A DNA stretch of 64,000 bases from Candidatus Synoicihabitans palmerolidicus (GCA_020809425.1 JAGGDC010000001.1:124001-188000); one strand, 5' to 3'; positions 9,957 to 19,423 are shown, counted from the first letter of the stretch. The notes: generated from the letters alone by a model not told the origin. A program made the numbers and translations.

Positions 9957-11315
9957 CTACTTGCCTATGCAGAAGGTCGAAAATAGCCGATCGAGCATCG
10001 CTTCGGTATCGATTCGGCCGGCGATCTCGCCGTAGGCGTCGAGTACGGCGCGTAGATCACTGGCGAGAAGTTCGGTGGGGCCTTGAGATTGGAGATTGCG
10101 TTGGGCGGTGTGAAGGCTTTCGGAGGCGCGGCGCAGGGAGTCGGCATGGCGAGAATTAATCGCAATCTGTTCTTCGGTGTTGGCGGGTTGGAACTGGTCG
10201 GCGATTTTGATGATGAGATTCTCCAGTTGATCAACGCCTTCTCGAGTCAGGGTGGAAAAGGGCACGCTAGGCAGTTTTTCCGGAGCGACGGCGATAGGGG
10301 TAGGGTGTGGGAGCAGGTCGATCTTATTGAGCACGACGACTGTGGTGGTCGGATCGAGTCTTTGAGCAATCTGGGGAGGCAGGGGCGGGGCGGCATGCGT
10401 GGCGTCGAGCACCAGAATGCACAGATCCGCATCTTCAATGCGTTCGTAGGTTTTCTTAATGCCCAGGGCCTCGATGGTGCCGGGGGTGGGGTTGAGTCCA
10501 GCGGTGTCAATTAGGCGCAAACAGTGAGGGCCGACGATGGCGGTCTCTTCCAGATAATCTCGGGTGGTACCGGGCTCGTTGCTGACCAGGGCTCGTTCTC
10601 GGCCTAAGAGGGTGTTGAGTAGGGAGCTCTTACCTGCATTGGGCTCTCCGAGGATGACGGTTTTGATCCCCTCTCGTAGTAAATCTCCGTAGCGATGGGT
10701 CGCGAGCAGGCGTTGCGTTCCACGTAGAACATGGGCCAAAAGATCGTCTACGATGCGACGATCTTCATCGGGGAGATCTTCATCGGGGAAGTCGATGTAG
10801 GCCTCGATTCGGGCCAGGGCGAGGAGCAGCTCATCGGTGAGCTGAGCCATATGGAGTCCAAGACTTCCGCGAAGTTGTTGGTTGGCAGCGGCGATGGCAC
10901 GGGCGCTGCGGGCGTGGATAAGATCCATCACCGCCTCGGCTTGGCTGAGGTCCAGTCGCCCATTGAGAAATGCCCTGCGAGTGAATTCACCGGCCTCGGC
11001 GGGATGACAGCCGCGTTTAAAGAGGTCATCCAGAACCAGTTGGGCGATCAGGGGGTTGCCGTGTGTCGAGATCTCCAGGGTGTCTTCACCGGTATAGGAG
11101 TGCGGACCGGCGAAAAATGTGACCAAGATGTCATCGACGGTGGTGCCGGCGGCATCGCGATAGTCGCAATGGGTCGCCACGCGTGGGGGCAAGGTGATGC
11201 CGCAGATCTGCGGTGCGAGGGCGGAGCACTCGGGACCACTAACGCGGACCACGGCGATGGCCGAAGTTCCGGAGGGTGTGGCGGGGGCGGCGATGGTTTC
11301 AAACAGTGCAGACAT
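9957..11315 (-). CDS. mnmE: tRNA modification GTPase MnmE (TrmE)
   Basis: Works with MnmG in cmnm5U34 modification of tRNA. N-terminal folate-binding domain, then a G domain with G1 GEPNAGKSS, G3 LIDTAG and G4 NKID, and the conserved C-terminal FCIGK. Start chosen at 11315 (MSALFETIAAPATPSG), matching the family; an upstream Met at 11360 adds an unlikely tail. The gene carries an exact 15-bp tandem duplication (10760-10789) giving a repeated PDEDL/PDEDR stretch without breaking the frame. It abuts mnmG with no gap. Confidence 0.96.
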   Translation of the reverse strand: MSALFETIAAPATPSGTSAIAVVRVSGPECSALAPQICGITLPPRVATHCDYRDAAGTTVDDILVTFFAGPHSYTGEDTLEISTHGNPLIAQLVLDDLFKRGCHPAEAGEFTRRAFLNGRLDLSQAEAVMDLIHARSARAIAAANQQLRGSLGLHMAQLTDELLLALARIEAYIDFPDEDLPDEDRRIVDDLLAHVLRGTQRLLATHRYGDLLREGIKTVILGEPNAGKSSLLNTLLGRERALVSNEPGTTRDYLEETAIVGPHCLRLIDTAGLNPTPGTIEALGIKKTYERIEDADLCILVLDATHAAPPLPPQIAQRLDPTTTVVVLNKIDLLPHPTPIAVAPEKLPSVPFSTLTREGVDQLENLIIKIADQFQPANTEEQIAINSRHADSLRRASESLHTAQRNLQSQGPTELLASDLRAVLDAYGEIAGRIDTEAMLDRLFSTFCIGK

Positions 11316-11420
11316 GCGAATAGAATAGACAAACCGAACCGGGATCAGCCTCGGACGCAAAACGAAACGCGCATGAGCTGTTCGCTCCGGGCGTTGGTGA
11401 CCGGGCTAGTTGGATTGAAT

Positions 11421-12677
11421 CTACTCGGTGATGGGCTTCACGCGGCTGCCATCGCTAATGCGGTCGCCGGGGTAAATGACCACGGTTTCCCCTGTTTCGA
11501 GTCCAATTTTAACTTCGGTCGCAATACCATTGGAAAGGCCAACCGTAACCGCGCGTTGGGAAGCGACGTGGCCTTGGATCACGAAAGTGAACCATCCGCT
11601 CTCGCGTTGGAAGGAGGGCTCCGGACGGAACTTGCAGTGCGTCGTCGCGGCGGGCGCGCTCAATGCGGGCCTCGACGCGGTAACCATCGCCGAGGCTGGC
11701 CCGTTGATCTACGGCGGTCACGAGGTCGGCTAGCACATTGCCCCGTTGCTCCTCGACGCCGAGAACGGATACTTTGGTGAAGGCGGCCGGTTCAATGAAG
11801 CGCACTCGAGCTTCGAGCGGGGTGGAGCCGCCCCCCATTGGTCGAGCCATACCGAAGCGCCGGGAGTGATGGCGACGCCGTCGCGGGAAAGGACTTCGAT
11901 GCGCACCTCAAGGTCGGTGGGGTCGTCGACTTCGAGGAGCGGCAAACCACCGGCCACGATGCGGGAGCTTTCCTGCATGACGCGCAGCACGCGACCGCTG
12001 ATGGGCGAGGTGATGCGAATGAGGGCATCGGGATCGGGCCCGCCGGGTTGGCCACGAAGGAGAAGGGCCCGAGCCTGTTCCAGTTCGTAGCGCGCGACTT
12101 GCAGGGCGAATCCGGCGGCACGGTCTTCCTGGGCGGCGGTGAGTTCGCGATTTTCGGCCTGATCGAGTTCCTATTGAGAGACCCGTCGGTCACGGGCGAG
12201 GATGCGTTGGCGATCGGCCTCGCTCCGGGCCAGTTTAAGTGTGGCGGCGGCGTGTTCGCGTTGGGCTTCGGTTTGGTCGACCTGGCTTTGGGCGGCGCGT
12301 TCGCGGGCTACGGCCTGGGCGCGGCTGCGTACATCGAGGATGTCGCCGTCGGCGGGTTCGAGCACGGCGAGCACCGTTTCTTCCGCGATGACGCTGGCAC
12401 CGGGTTTCAAGGTGATGCGTCGCCGTTTATCGGATACAGGGGGTGATACAACGAAACGGTGGCGCACCTGGGTGACACCTTCCTCGTTGACCGTGGTCAC
12501 GAGAGAAGCGCGTTGGACCGTGGCCGTGTCGACCGGAAGAGGAGCGGGCCACAGTCCGGCTACAATGAAGCCTACAAGAACGAGAGCGGCGAGGTAGCGC
12601 CATCCCTTGCGTTGGCGTTGATGGCTGTCACCAGCGGTCGGATCGAAATGGGGGAGAGGGGAGGAGGGTTCGGGCAT
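11421..12677 (-). pseudogene. HlyD/MacA-type periplasmic adaptor, decayed
   Basis: Membrane fusion protein of an ABC or RND exporter. It begins with an N-terminal anchor (YLAALVLVGFIVAGLWP), then a lipoyl/coiled-coil region (ARERAAQSQVDQTEAQ). An in-frame TAG at 12171-12173 interrupts, in a context RRVSQ*ELDQAEN that suggests CAG to TAG. The same frame continues to about 11840, where a six-base G run shifts it; another shift near 11615 leads into the C-terminal beta domain ([19 protein letters not shown]). It lies 45 bases downstream of the FtsX-type permease remnant, its expected partner. Confidence 0.8.
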
Positions 12678-12722
12678 GACTGTCGTGGCTTAAATTCGTG
12701 GCGACTGCGGTGAGGTTTGAAT

Positions 12723-13224
12723 TTATTCGCGAGCTTTGAGGGCACCAACAAGATCGAGCTGGTTGAGTTTCCGGCAGGCGATGATGGCGGAAGTGGTAGT
12801 CGCGAGAGTGATCACCAGCGTAGCGTAGGCGTAGTTGGACGCGGAAAGGATGAGAGGCAGGCGCACGGTTTCAGTATTGATACTGCGCAACAAGGAGGCC
12901 GCCATGCCGGAGCCGAGCCATAAACCGAGAGGCACGGCGAGAATGACGAGTTCACCGCCCAAGACTGAGCCTACATCACCCTGGCTGAAACCGAGCACCC
13001 GTAGAGTAGCGAGCTCGCGGGCGCGTTCGGAAAGCGCGATGCGAGCGCTGTTTTAAACGATGCCAAATGCGACGACGGTGGCGAAGGTGGAGTAAAGAAC
13101 CTGAATCATGCCGATACTTTCGGCGGTGGTTTGACGGAAGCTCTGTCGCATGGCGTCTTTGATGACGACACCGGACGCTTGCGGGGTCTGTTTCAGTTCC
13201 TCGAGAAACGGCCCCCAACTAGAT
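12723..13224 (-). pseudogene. FtsX/MacB-type ABC transporter permease, 3' fragment
   Basis: Only the C-terminal part of an FtsX-family permease remains. Readable: ESIGMIQVLYSTFATVVAFG, then a TAA at 13053-13055 where the family has Tyr (V*NSARIALSERARELATLR), then the last membrane helices and the tail LDLVGALKARE in the same frame. The 5' part is cut off by insertion-sequence copy 1 at about 13225. With the adaptor downstream it would have formed an exporter; no ATPase gene is present here. Confidence 0.8.
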
Positions 13225-15051
13225 CTGCGTGTCCCATTTACCCTAATTTTGGAAGGGGGCAGGAAAGCCGATTTTTGAGCGGATTTCCGGCTACCAATGG
13301 CGGATGTAGGCGCGCGCAGATGCAATTTAAGGGCTAAATTGCAGTGTCGCAGCAGTCAGTGCCTGGATTGTTTCCATGAGGAAACCTCCGGCAGCCGGTT
13401 TATTGTTCATCGTTGGAGTAGGCTTGGTGGTTTTAGGCGGCTTGGGCCTGCGGTGGTTGGTCGGCCAGCAGTCGGGCGATGAGCCACAGGTTGTGACCGA
13501 GGATGCTCCAGGCTACCGCCAGGTAGCGATTCGTGAAGCCTCTGGCACTCAATCGCTGGCCTTGGCGTTGCTTGATGATGGGGATGCGGGCCTCCGTCGA
13601 AGCCCGGCGATGTTGGAGCGCCACGAACTGCGGCTCCTGCATGCGCCGTTGCAGCAGCTGCGGATGGCGGGGGCAAGTGGCGTCATAAATGTCGGCTTCG
13701 GCCAAGCGTTCGCACAGCCGTTTGGTCGAGAAACCTCGGTCGGTGCTCGCCGCTTTGATCGGGGTGCTCAGGTCGAACTGATTCTGGCGCTCGAGGCTCT
13801 GGTCGAACTGACGCCCTTCGGCCGGAGCCATTCCCTGATACAACTGCCAATCGGTGATCAACCCCGTCACGTTCTCACTGATCATGAGGGTGTGGCCAAA
13901 CTCGACCTCGCCGGACGCCTTGCCCCGGACCACGGTCTGCACGTCGGGTTCCTAGACGCTGAGGATCTTCTCGGCGTTGGGCACTGGTCGCGCGCCGATG
14001 ATGCGTTCGTGGGCCTGTTTGATCGCGACCGGCAGTTGCTCGAGCCTGGCGTCGATGCGCGCAATGATGCGGGTGGGTGGCCTGGCGCTCACTGAAGCGG
14101 GTCCGGGCGTAGTCGGCGGCGAGGTGGTCGCGGTGGCGGTGGGCGTGCTCGCCGATGGTGCGCAGCAGGCGTTTCATCTGGCGGAACGCCCTTGCGGGCC
14201 CGCTTCGCATCACGGCGCCGTCGGCTGTGGGTCATCGCGATGCACCACCGATTCATCTGCTTGGAAAAGACTGGCGACTCGTTCGGCATCCGACCCCGCA
14301 ACCCCGCTGCACGGATCAGTTTCACCAGCCTTGAGCAAGGGGGTGCGGCTCACGTCGCGAAAGAGCACCCAGTCGACCGGGAAATGGATGTTGGCCTGCA
14401 GGCAGGTCGAGTCCACCAGGCACGTATCCATCGGCTGCGCCGCAGCCAGTCCCAGTTCGCTCGCCCGGTCCGCCTCACCGCACATCTCGATAATGACTTG
14501 GCTCATCCTACGCACCTGCCCGGCGGTGAAGCATTTGGACGCACGCTCCCGCACGCTTTCTTTGGGAGACCCCCTTGATGCCGTCGATCCGGCGCGCTCC
14601 GCAAAAGTCGGCCAACAGATCGCTGGAGGCGATGCTCAGGGAAAGTTTACGCAAGCTGATTTTCCCGCGCATCATGCGCAATACCTGCACCCGCCGCGCC
14701 TTGCGCGCGAACTGCAAGGTGGCGCGGCAACCCGGCCACGTCGTCGCCCCGCCAGTTTTCCCGGGCAAAGTCCACGGCCATCGCTTCCAAGTGACTGTTA
14801 GCCAGCAACTGGTCGAGCCCCGCCAGTTGATCGCGCAACGCGGCGTAATCTTGGTTGGGTCCGATCGGAGTCAGGTCTGGACGCAGCCAGGTTTTCAGGG
14901 CAACTTCCGGGGCAACGGCTTCGATAGTATTGTTCACACCAAATTATACACGCCGTTTTTGTGCCGAAACCAGGAAATCCTCCCGGTTTCTGCCTCTTTA
15001 TTTTTACGCTACCTCCTCTTCTCCAACCTCTTGCGCTTGTGGGACACGCTC
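13225..15051 (-). mobile_element. 1.8-kb insertion sequence, copy 1
   Basis: Nearly identical to the element at 47213-49030 but in opposite orientation. One end reads TGCGTGTCCCATTTACC (a mutated GAGCGTGTCCC) at about 13225; the other is GTGGGACACGCTC at 15039-15051. No target-site duplication is seen: the left flank is an FtsX gene and the right flank an unrelated MFS gene, so the copy sits at a rearrangement junction. It carries one decayed transposase gene. Confidence 0.85.
13433..14937 (-). pseudogene. DDE-type transposase (ISNCY-like), decayed
   Basis: Transposase of copy 1, split over at least three frames. N-terminal segment MNNTIEAVAPEVALKTWLRP, middle segment with MDTCLVDSTCLQANIHFPVD and C-terminal segment TPIKAASTDRGFSTKRLCER, the last holding likely catalytic acidic residues. 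The first shift, at the G-run in ATCAAGGGGGTCTCCC, is shared with copy 2; later indels near 14330 and 14190 differ from copy 2. Assignment to the ISNCY group is from general resemblance only. Confidence 0.75.
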
Positions 15052-15367
15052 CAGCTATCACCCCGAAGACGCGACCTGGGGCGTCGGGGCCATTGTCGCG
15101 GAACAACTTGGCTACGGCTTCGGGTTCACCGCTTACATGGTTTACATGATGATGGCGGCCGAAGGATCCCATAAAATCGCCCACTATGCCTTGTGCACCG
15201 GGTTCATGGCACTGGGCATGATGATCCCCGGGATGGCCGCCGGTTGGATTCAGGAATAACTCGGTTATCCGCTATTCTTCAGCTGGGTGCTGGTGTGCGC
15301 CGTGCCTTCACTACTGGCCGTAAGTTGGATCCGCATCGAACGAGATTTCGGACGAAAATCCGAATAA
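15052..15367 (+). pseudogene. MFS (AmpG-like) transporter, 3' fragment
   Basis: C-terminal membrane helices of a major facilitator protein, with no start because insertion-sequence copy 1 replaces the 5' part. Readable: GFTAYMVYMMMAAEGSHK and GMMIPGMAAGWIQE, then an in-frame TAA at 15257-15259, then LGYPLFFSWVLVCAVPSLLA and a final stop at 15365. The frame is kept across the internal stop. The substrate is unknown; similarity to PAT/AmpG-type permeases is judged by eye. Confidence 0.65.
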
Positions 15368-15395
15368 GTCTCCGCATTTTCAAACCAAAACGAGG

Positions 15396-15426
15396 TTGAC
15401 TCGATCTCATAATTTCAGTCTATACT
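15396..15426 (+). promoter_or_regulatory. candidate promoter of the GbsR-family regulator
   Basis: TTGACT (15396-15401) and TATACT (15421-15426) with 19 bases between. The start codon at 15433 lies only six bases after the -10 box, so transcription would begin at or next to the ATG and the mRNA would be leaderless. Confidence 0.55.
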
Positions 15427-15434
15427 GAAATTAT
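15409..15434 (+). promoter_or_regulatory. palindromic operator over the promoter and start codon
   Basis: Perfect inverted repeat ATAATTTCAGT (15409-15419) and ACTGAAATTAT (15424-15434) around the spacer CTAT. It covers the -10 box and the first bases of the ATG at 15433. Size and position suit a dimeric MarR-fold repressor, most simply the regulator it precedes (inference). Confidence 0.6.
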
Positions 15435-15957
15435 GGAAATCACGCCCGTCATGCAGAAGTTTGTGCAACACTGGGGTGAAATGGGCACGAAATGGGGTAT
15501 CAACCGCTCAGTGGCGCAAATCCACGCCTTGCTCTACGTGGCCGGCGACCCCTTGACGGCGGATGAACTGGTGGGGCACTTGGAAATCGCTCGATCAAAC
15601 GTCAGCATGAGCCTCAAGGAACTGAATGGCTGGGGCCTGATTCGCACCGTTCACATCAAGGGCGATCGTCGCGATCATTTCGAGACTCAAGCCGATGTAT
15701 GGGAGATGTTTAAGATAATAATGATCGAGCGCCAGCGTCGAGAAATTGATCCCACCGTGCAATTGCTGAACGACTGTGTCGAGAAAAGCGCGGCAAAAGA
15801 AGCCGCCGCCAATCCCGAGCGTCATCAACGCCTGTTGGCGATGCAGGAGTTTCTCAGTCTGTCGGCATCCTGGGGGCATCGCACGTCCGCGCTTTCCGCG
15901 GCCAAGATGAAGAAACTCGCCAAGCTCGGAGACACCATTTTTCGCCTCATCGACTGA
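15433..15957 (+). CDS. GbsR/MarR-family transcriptional regulator
   Basis: 174 residues with a winged-helix core: AQIHALLYVAGDPLTADELV leads to the recognition-helix region LEIARSNVSMSLKELNGWGL and a wing HIKGDRRDHFET. This pattern is typical of the GbsR/MarR group, represented by regulators of osmolyte, membrane or stress genes. The start at 15433 overlaps a palindrome, suggesting autoregulation. Fifty bases downstream begins a run of two membrane proteins and a diiron protein on the same strand, the likely regulon. Intact, while its neighbours downstream carry frameshifts. Confidence 0.85.
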   Translation: MEITPVMQKFVQHWGEMGTKWGINRSVAQIHALLYVAGDPLTADELVGHLEIARSNVSMSLKELNGWGLIRTVHIKGDRRDHFETQADVWEMFKIIMIERQRREIDPTVQLLNDCVEKSAAKEAAANPERHQRLLAMQEFLSLSASWGHRTSALSAAKMKKLAKLGDTIFRLID

Positions 15958-16007
15958 TCGTCTATTTCGCTTAATATTTCAATAATTTCTGTAATTAATA
16001 AAACATC

Positions 16008-16404
16008 ATGAACCTAACCCTACTCGGTTACGCTCTTTATCTGATCATTAGTATCGCGTTAACCATTTGGGTCGCACACACTTTGCACCGCAACGGACGG
16101 GTTTTCCTGGTCGACGCCTTCCATGGTAGGGCCGAGATGGCCGATGCTGTGAATCATCTGTTGGTGGTGGGATTTCACCTCATCAATCTGGGATTCGTCA
16201 CCCTGGCATTGCGCTACGGCACGCCGCCCACGACCTGGGAGGCGGTGTTTGTTTATTGTGAGCACCAAGGTCGGCCTCGCGATGCTCGTGCTGGGCGGCA
16301 TGCACTTTTTCAACCTGTTCAATTTCGACAAGATGCGCCGCAAGGCCAAGCACGCCGAAAAGACCACCGGCGCCGACACCCCGCCGCTGGTTCCACACCG
16401 GTAG
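16008..16404 (+). pseudogene. small membrane protein with one frameshift
   Basis: Begins MNLTLLGYALYLIISIALTI, with a second hydrophobic stretch VNHLLVVGFHLINLGFVTLA. Near 16255 the frame shifts by one; in the new frame STKVGLAMLVLGGMHFFNLF and a charged tail (FDKMRRKAKHAEK) lead to a stop at 16402-16404. Rejoined it would be about 130 residues with three or four membrane segments. I do not recognise the family. It lies between the GbsR-family regulator and another membrane protein. Confidence 0.6.
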
Positions 16405-16442
16405 CTGAAACACGACCCAAACCGCATCGGAATCCGTCCGCC

Positions 16443-16907
16443 ATGCAAACCACCGCTCTACATAACCGCACGCTGCGAGCCATGGGGCTGGGACTGGCCA
16501 CCACAACCGGCTTCGCCATACTTACCACGATTGAGATCCACCTCACAGGCGCCTTCGACCTGATGAATCTGCGCCGGGAAGTGTTTTGGGTCAGCTCGAT
16601 CGGGGTTTTTGTTGGTGGTTTCTCGTTAGCGGGTTGGACGTTGTTGATCGGACCGCTCACCCTCGTACCTCGCATCGATCGACTGCTGGGCCACCCCTAC
16701 TTCACAGAAATAGTCTGGGTGGGATTAGCGGAAATCGCCTATCTGGCACTGGTGGTTTCGTGTGCGCACGGCGGTGCCCTCATGATCAGTTGGATTCCGA
16801 CCATCACGGGACTCCTAATGGGGATAAGCTACCGGTGGCTGCTGGCTAATGAATCCAACCGGAGCTCCGTCACCAAACACGCGGAGAGAAAAGAGAACTT
16901 GTTATGA
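16443..16907 (+). CDS. membrane protein of unknown function
   Basis: 155 residues starting MQTTALHNRTLRAMGLGLAT. About four hydrophobic segments: MGLGLATTTGFAILTTI, FWVSSIGVFVGGFSLAGWTL, VGLAEIAYLALVVSCA and ISWIPTITGLLMGISY. The last bases overlap the next gene by four (ATGA type), so translation is probably coupled to the COQ7-like protein. I do not recognise the family. The Met at 16443 was chosen because the preceding codons are read-through from the frameshifted gene upstream. Confidence 0.6.
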   Translation: MQTTALHNRTLRAMGLGLATTTGFAILTTIEIHLTGAFDLMNLRREVFWVSSIGVFVGGFSLAGWTLLIGPLTLVPRIDRLLGHPYFTEIVWVGLAEIAYLALVVSCAHGGALMISWIPTITGLLMGISYRWLLANESNRSSVTKHAERKENLL

Positions 16908-17385
16908 AACTCGAACACCCGAACCTCGTTAAATCGCTGCGAAAGGCGTACTCAGCGGAGAAAGCCGCCGCCTACGCCTACATCGGTCACGCCAAATCGC
17001 TGGGTGACCCGGTGAAACGAGCGGCCGTGCGCCGGATCGAACGGGACGAATGGGATCACCGCTGGCAGGTCGGCGAGATCCTCCGCCGCTACGACATCCC
17101 GGTATCGACCACGTACGAGCTCCTCTACGCGGTGATCGGCCGCACGATCAGCGCCAGCTGCCATGTAATCGGTCGCTTCATGCTCTACTTTTTGCCGGAA
17201 AACTCGAGAGTGGAAACGTCTGTGAGTACTTCGTGATGATCCGCTACTTTCACGCCCTCGGAATCACTGCACACGACGCCACCCTGGATGAAATGGACAT
17301 GAAGGAGAAGGAACACGAAGTGCATTTTTTAGAAACCATTCGACATGAAAAATGGCTTCCTTGGTTTGAACGTATTTTCAGCTAG
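16904..17385 (+). pseudogene. COQ7-like ferritin-fold diiron protein, one frameshift
   Basis: Four-helix diiron protein resembling demethoxyubiquinone hydroxylases. Rejoined length is about 160 residues. Metal ligands visible: E19 in SAEKAAAYAY, EWDH at 49-52 (first ExxH), the Glu in NVCEYFVMIRYFHALG and EKEH in the last helix (second ExxH). A T-run near 17190 breaks the frame, so the in-frame product stops at 17236 after helix 2. The gene overlaps the upstream membrane gene by four bases. The substrate is unknown; ubiquinone hydroxylation is only a family possibility. Confidence 0.7.
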
Positions 17386-17532
17386 GGGACCCAAACCAGT
17401 CTCAACGATGTCGATTTCGATCAAAAACCGCCCGTAGAAGATGCTAGGGACTATTGCGCCAGTGACAGCCATCGTCGGTAAACCAGCGAACGCGTTGTCC
17501 ACCCACGATCCCACTCACGCGGTCGGCCCGCC

Positions 17533-18742
17533 TTACGTCACCACGGAAAATCCGGCTTTTTTGAGCGTACGGTGCAAAGCGCGGATGTGGGCGTGGTCGC
17601 GGGTTTAACCGTGCAGGCGGCGTGCACGGCGCTGAGATCCGGCCCACTGAAAGCACGGTCGTGCGCAATATCGCGAACACTCGCGCCGGCTTGGGCAATG
17701 ACCTGACTCCAGAGCGGCGAGTCCCCCGAGCCGATCACTGATGGTGACCTTAAACCGACTCAAACGACCATCGGTCACGAGGCCTTTTTCAATCATTCGA
17801 CTCAGCACGGCGGAGTCAATGTTGCCCCCACAAACGGCGAGCACAGTGCGTTTGCCGCGCAGTTCCGGGAGTTTTCCGGCAAGCAAGGCGCTCAGCGGGG
17901 CCGCGGCGGCACCTTCCACGACAGTTTTTTCGAGTTCAGCATAACGCAGGATGGCGAGTGCGATCCATTTCTCGGATACCGAAACGATCTTATCAACATG
18001 GCTCCGGGCGAGCGGGAAGGCGTTGGCGCCGACGCGCAGCACGGCGAGTCCATCGGCAAGCGTGGACCGACGAGGAATGGTGACGGGACCACCCGCTTTG
18101 AGCGCGGCCGCAAAACTGGCGGTCGCTTGAGATTCGACGCCGATCACTTGGACGGAGGGTCGCAGGGCTTTGACGGCCACCGCGATACCGGCAATGAGAC
18201 CCGCTCCTCCAATCGGGGCCACAATCGCATCGAGGTCAGGAACTGGCTTCAGGATTTCCAGAGCCATGGTGCCCTGTCCGGCAATGATGGCAGAATCGTC
18301 GAAACCATGGACGTAGGTTAGATTCTCCGCGGCCACGAGGGTATCGGCTCGGTCGCGAGCGGCCGCAAAATCAGTTCCCTCCACCAATCACGCGCGCGCC
18401 TAAGCGTTGGCAGGTGGTGATTTTAATGAGTGGCGCATAATCGGGCATGACCACGGTGACTGGAATTTTCAGCAACTGCCCATGATAGACCAAACCCAGG
18501 GCGTGATTGCCAGCGGATGCCGCGATTACCCCGCGTCGACGCGGCGCCGGAGCCAGTTGCAACAATGCGTTGCGGGCCCCCCGTTCTTTGAACGACCCCG
18601 TGCGCTGGAGGTTGTCGAGTTTGTAGAAGACCTGCATCCCGGTGAGTTCGGACAATGGAATTGATTCGGGACAAGGCGTGACCGGCAACCCGTGAGCGAG
18701 GCGCCGGGCCGCCGCCCGAATGGTGGCGAGCGTTACAGACAT
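17533..18742 (-). pseudogene. threonine ammonia-lyase-like, decayed
   Basis: PLP-dependent threonine/serine dehydratase with a C-terminal ACT domain. Start MSVTLATIRAAARRLAHG at 18742; PLP lysine in TGSFKERGARNAL; glycine-rich phosphate site APIGGAGLIAG; ACT domain FKVTISDRLGGLAAL. Three frame breaks: one extra G near 18382 (GTGATTGGTGG, before VEGTDFAAARDR), one extra G near 17716, and one near 17605 before RDHAHIRALHRTLKKAGF. The last 150 bases before the ferritin-like gene hold nothing recognised. Confidence 0.8.
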
Positions 18743-18871
18743 GCGTGCAACATGGTAAATCCCACGGAACTGGAAACGGGAATCTGAGGAAACACGAGTG
18801 GCAGGATCCCACACCGGGCTCACCAGGCTGCCTTCGTGTTATTAACCGTCCCTTATTTTGACGAAAGGAAT

Positions 18872-18901
18872 AAAAAAGCGGCCTCCGAAAGGGAGGCCGC
18901 T
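18872..18901 (-). terminator. rho-independent terminator of the EF-hand gene
   Basis: Stem AGCGGCCTCC (18877-18886) pairs with GGAGGCCGCT (18892-18901) around the loop GAAAG, 10 perfect pairs. On the minus strand it is followed by six T (18877-18872), about 50 bases after the EF-hand gene stop. Confidence 0.85.
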
Positions 18902-18951
18902 GCACTTGAAAAGGGGCTAATCCGAGCCGAGAAGCTCCAAAACCGGTCGCC

Positions 18952-19423
18952 TTAGCGATTGTCGTCGCGTGGACGTTTGCCACCGCCGGGGCCGCCAGGA
19001 CCACGACCGCGATTCATTTGCTCGCGTGCCACCGCCCATTCGGCGTTGCTGATCTGTCCGTCTTTGTCGGTGTCGACACGCTCCATGGCACGAGGACGCT
19101 GGGCGATCTCCGCGCGCATCGTGGTTTCTGCGGCGGCGCGTTCGGTTTCGCTGAGTTTACCGTCACCGTCGGCGTCAAAACGTTCGCCCATGCGTCCACG
19201 CATCTCGCCACCGCGGCCGGGCTTACCGGCACGACCTTCATCCATGGAAGCACGCATGGCTTGGCGTTCAGTCTTGTCGAGTTTCCCGTCGTTATTGGTG
19301 TCGAAGCGTTGGAGGACTTCCTCCTTCTTCCTCCTTGGAGGGCTTTTCACCGGCTGGTTTTTCGGCGGCGGCGAATCCGAGCACAGAAAAAGCGGCGACG
19401 GGTACGAGTTGGTTGATCTTCAT
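18952..19423 (-). pseudogene. secreted EF-hand protein, broken by a 10-bp duplication
   Basis: The intended start at 19423 gives a signal peptide MKINQLVPVAAFSVLGFAAA, then EKPAGEKPSKEE. A 10-bp exact tandem duplication (19317-19336) then shifts the frame. Removing one copy joins it to VLQRFDTNNDGKLDKTERQ. Downstream are three EF-hand loops: DTNNDGKLDKTE, DADGDGKLSETE and DTDKDGQISNAE, and a Gly/Arg-rich tail. It was likely a calcium-binding envelope protein of about 150 residues. Its own terminator follows. Confidence 0.75.
19317..19336. repeat. 10-bp exact tandem duplication
   Basis: CTTCCTCCTT occurs twice back to back (19317-19326 and 19327-19336). It shifts the frame of the EF-hand gene; deleting one copy restores it. 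Confidence 0.9.

Noticed and set aside
17386..17532. Short minus-strand frame (VTGAIVPSIFYGRFLIEIDI)
   Set aside because: No family match, no credible start context and it overlaps the end of the ferritin-like gene; left as unassigned sequence.
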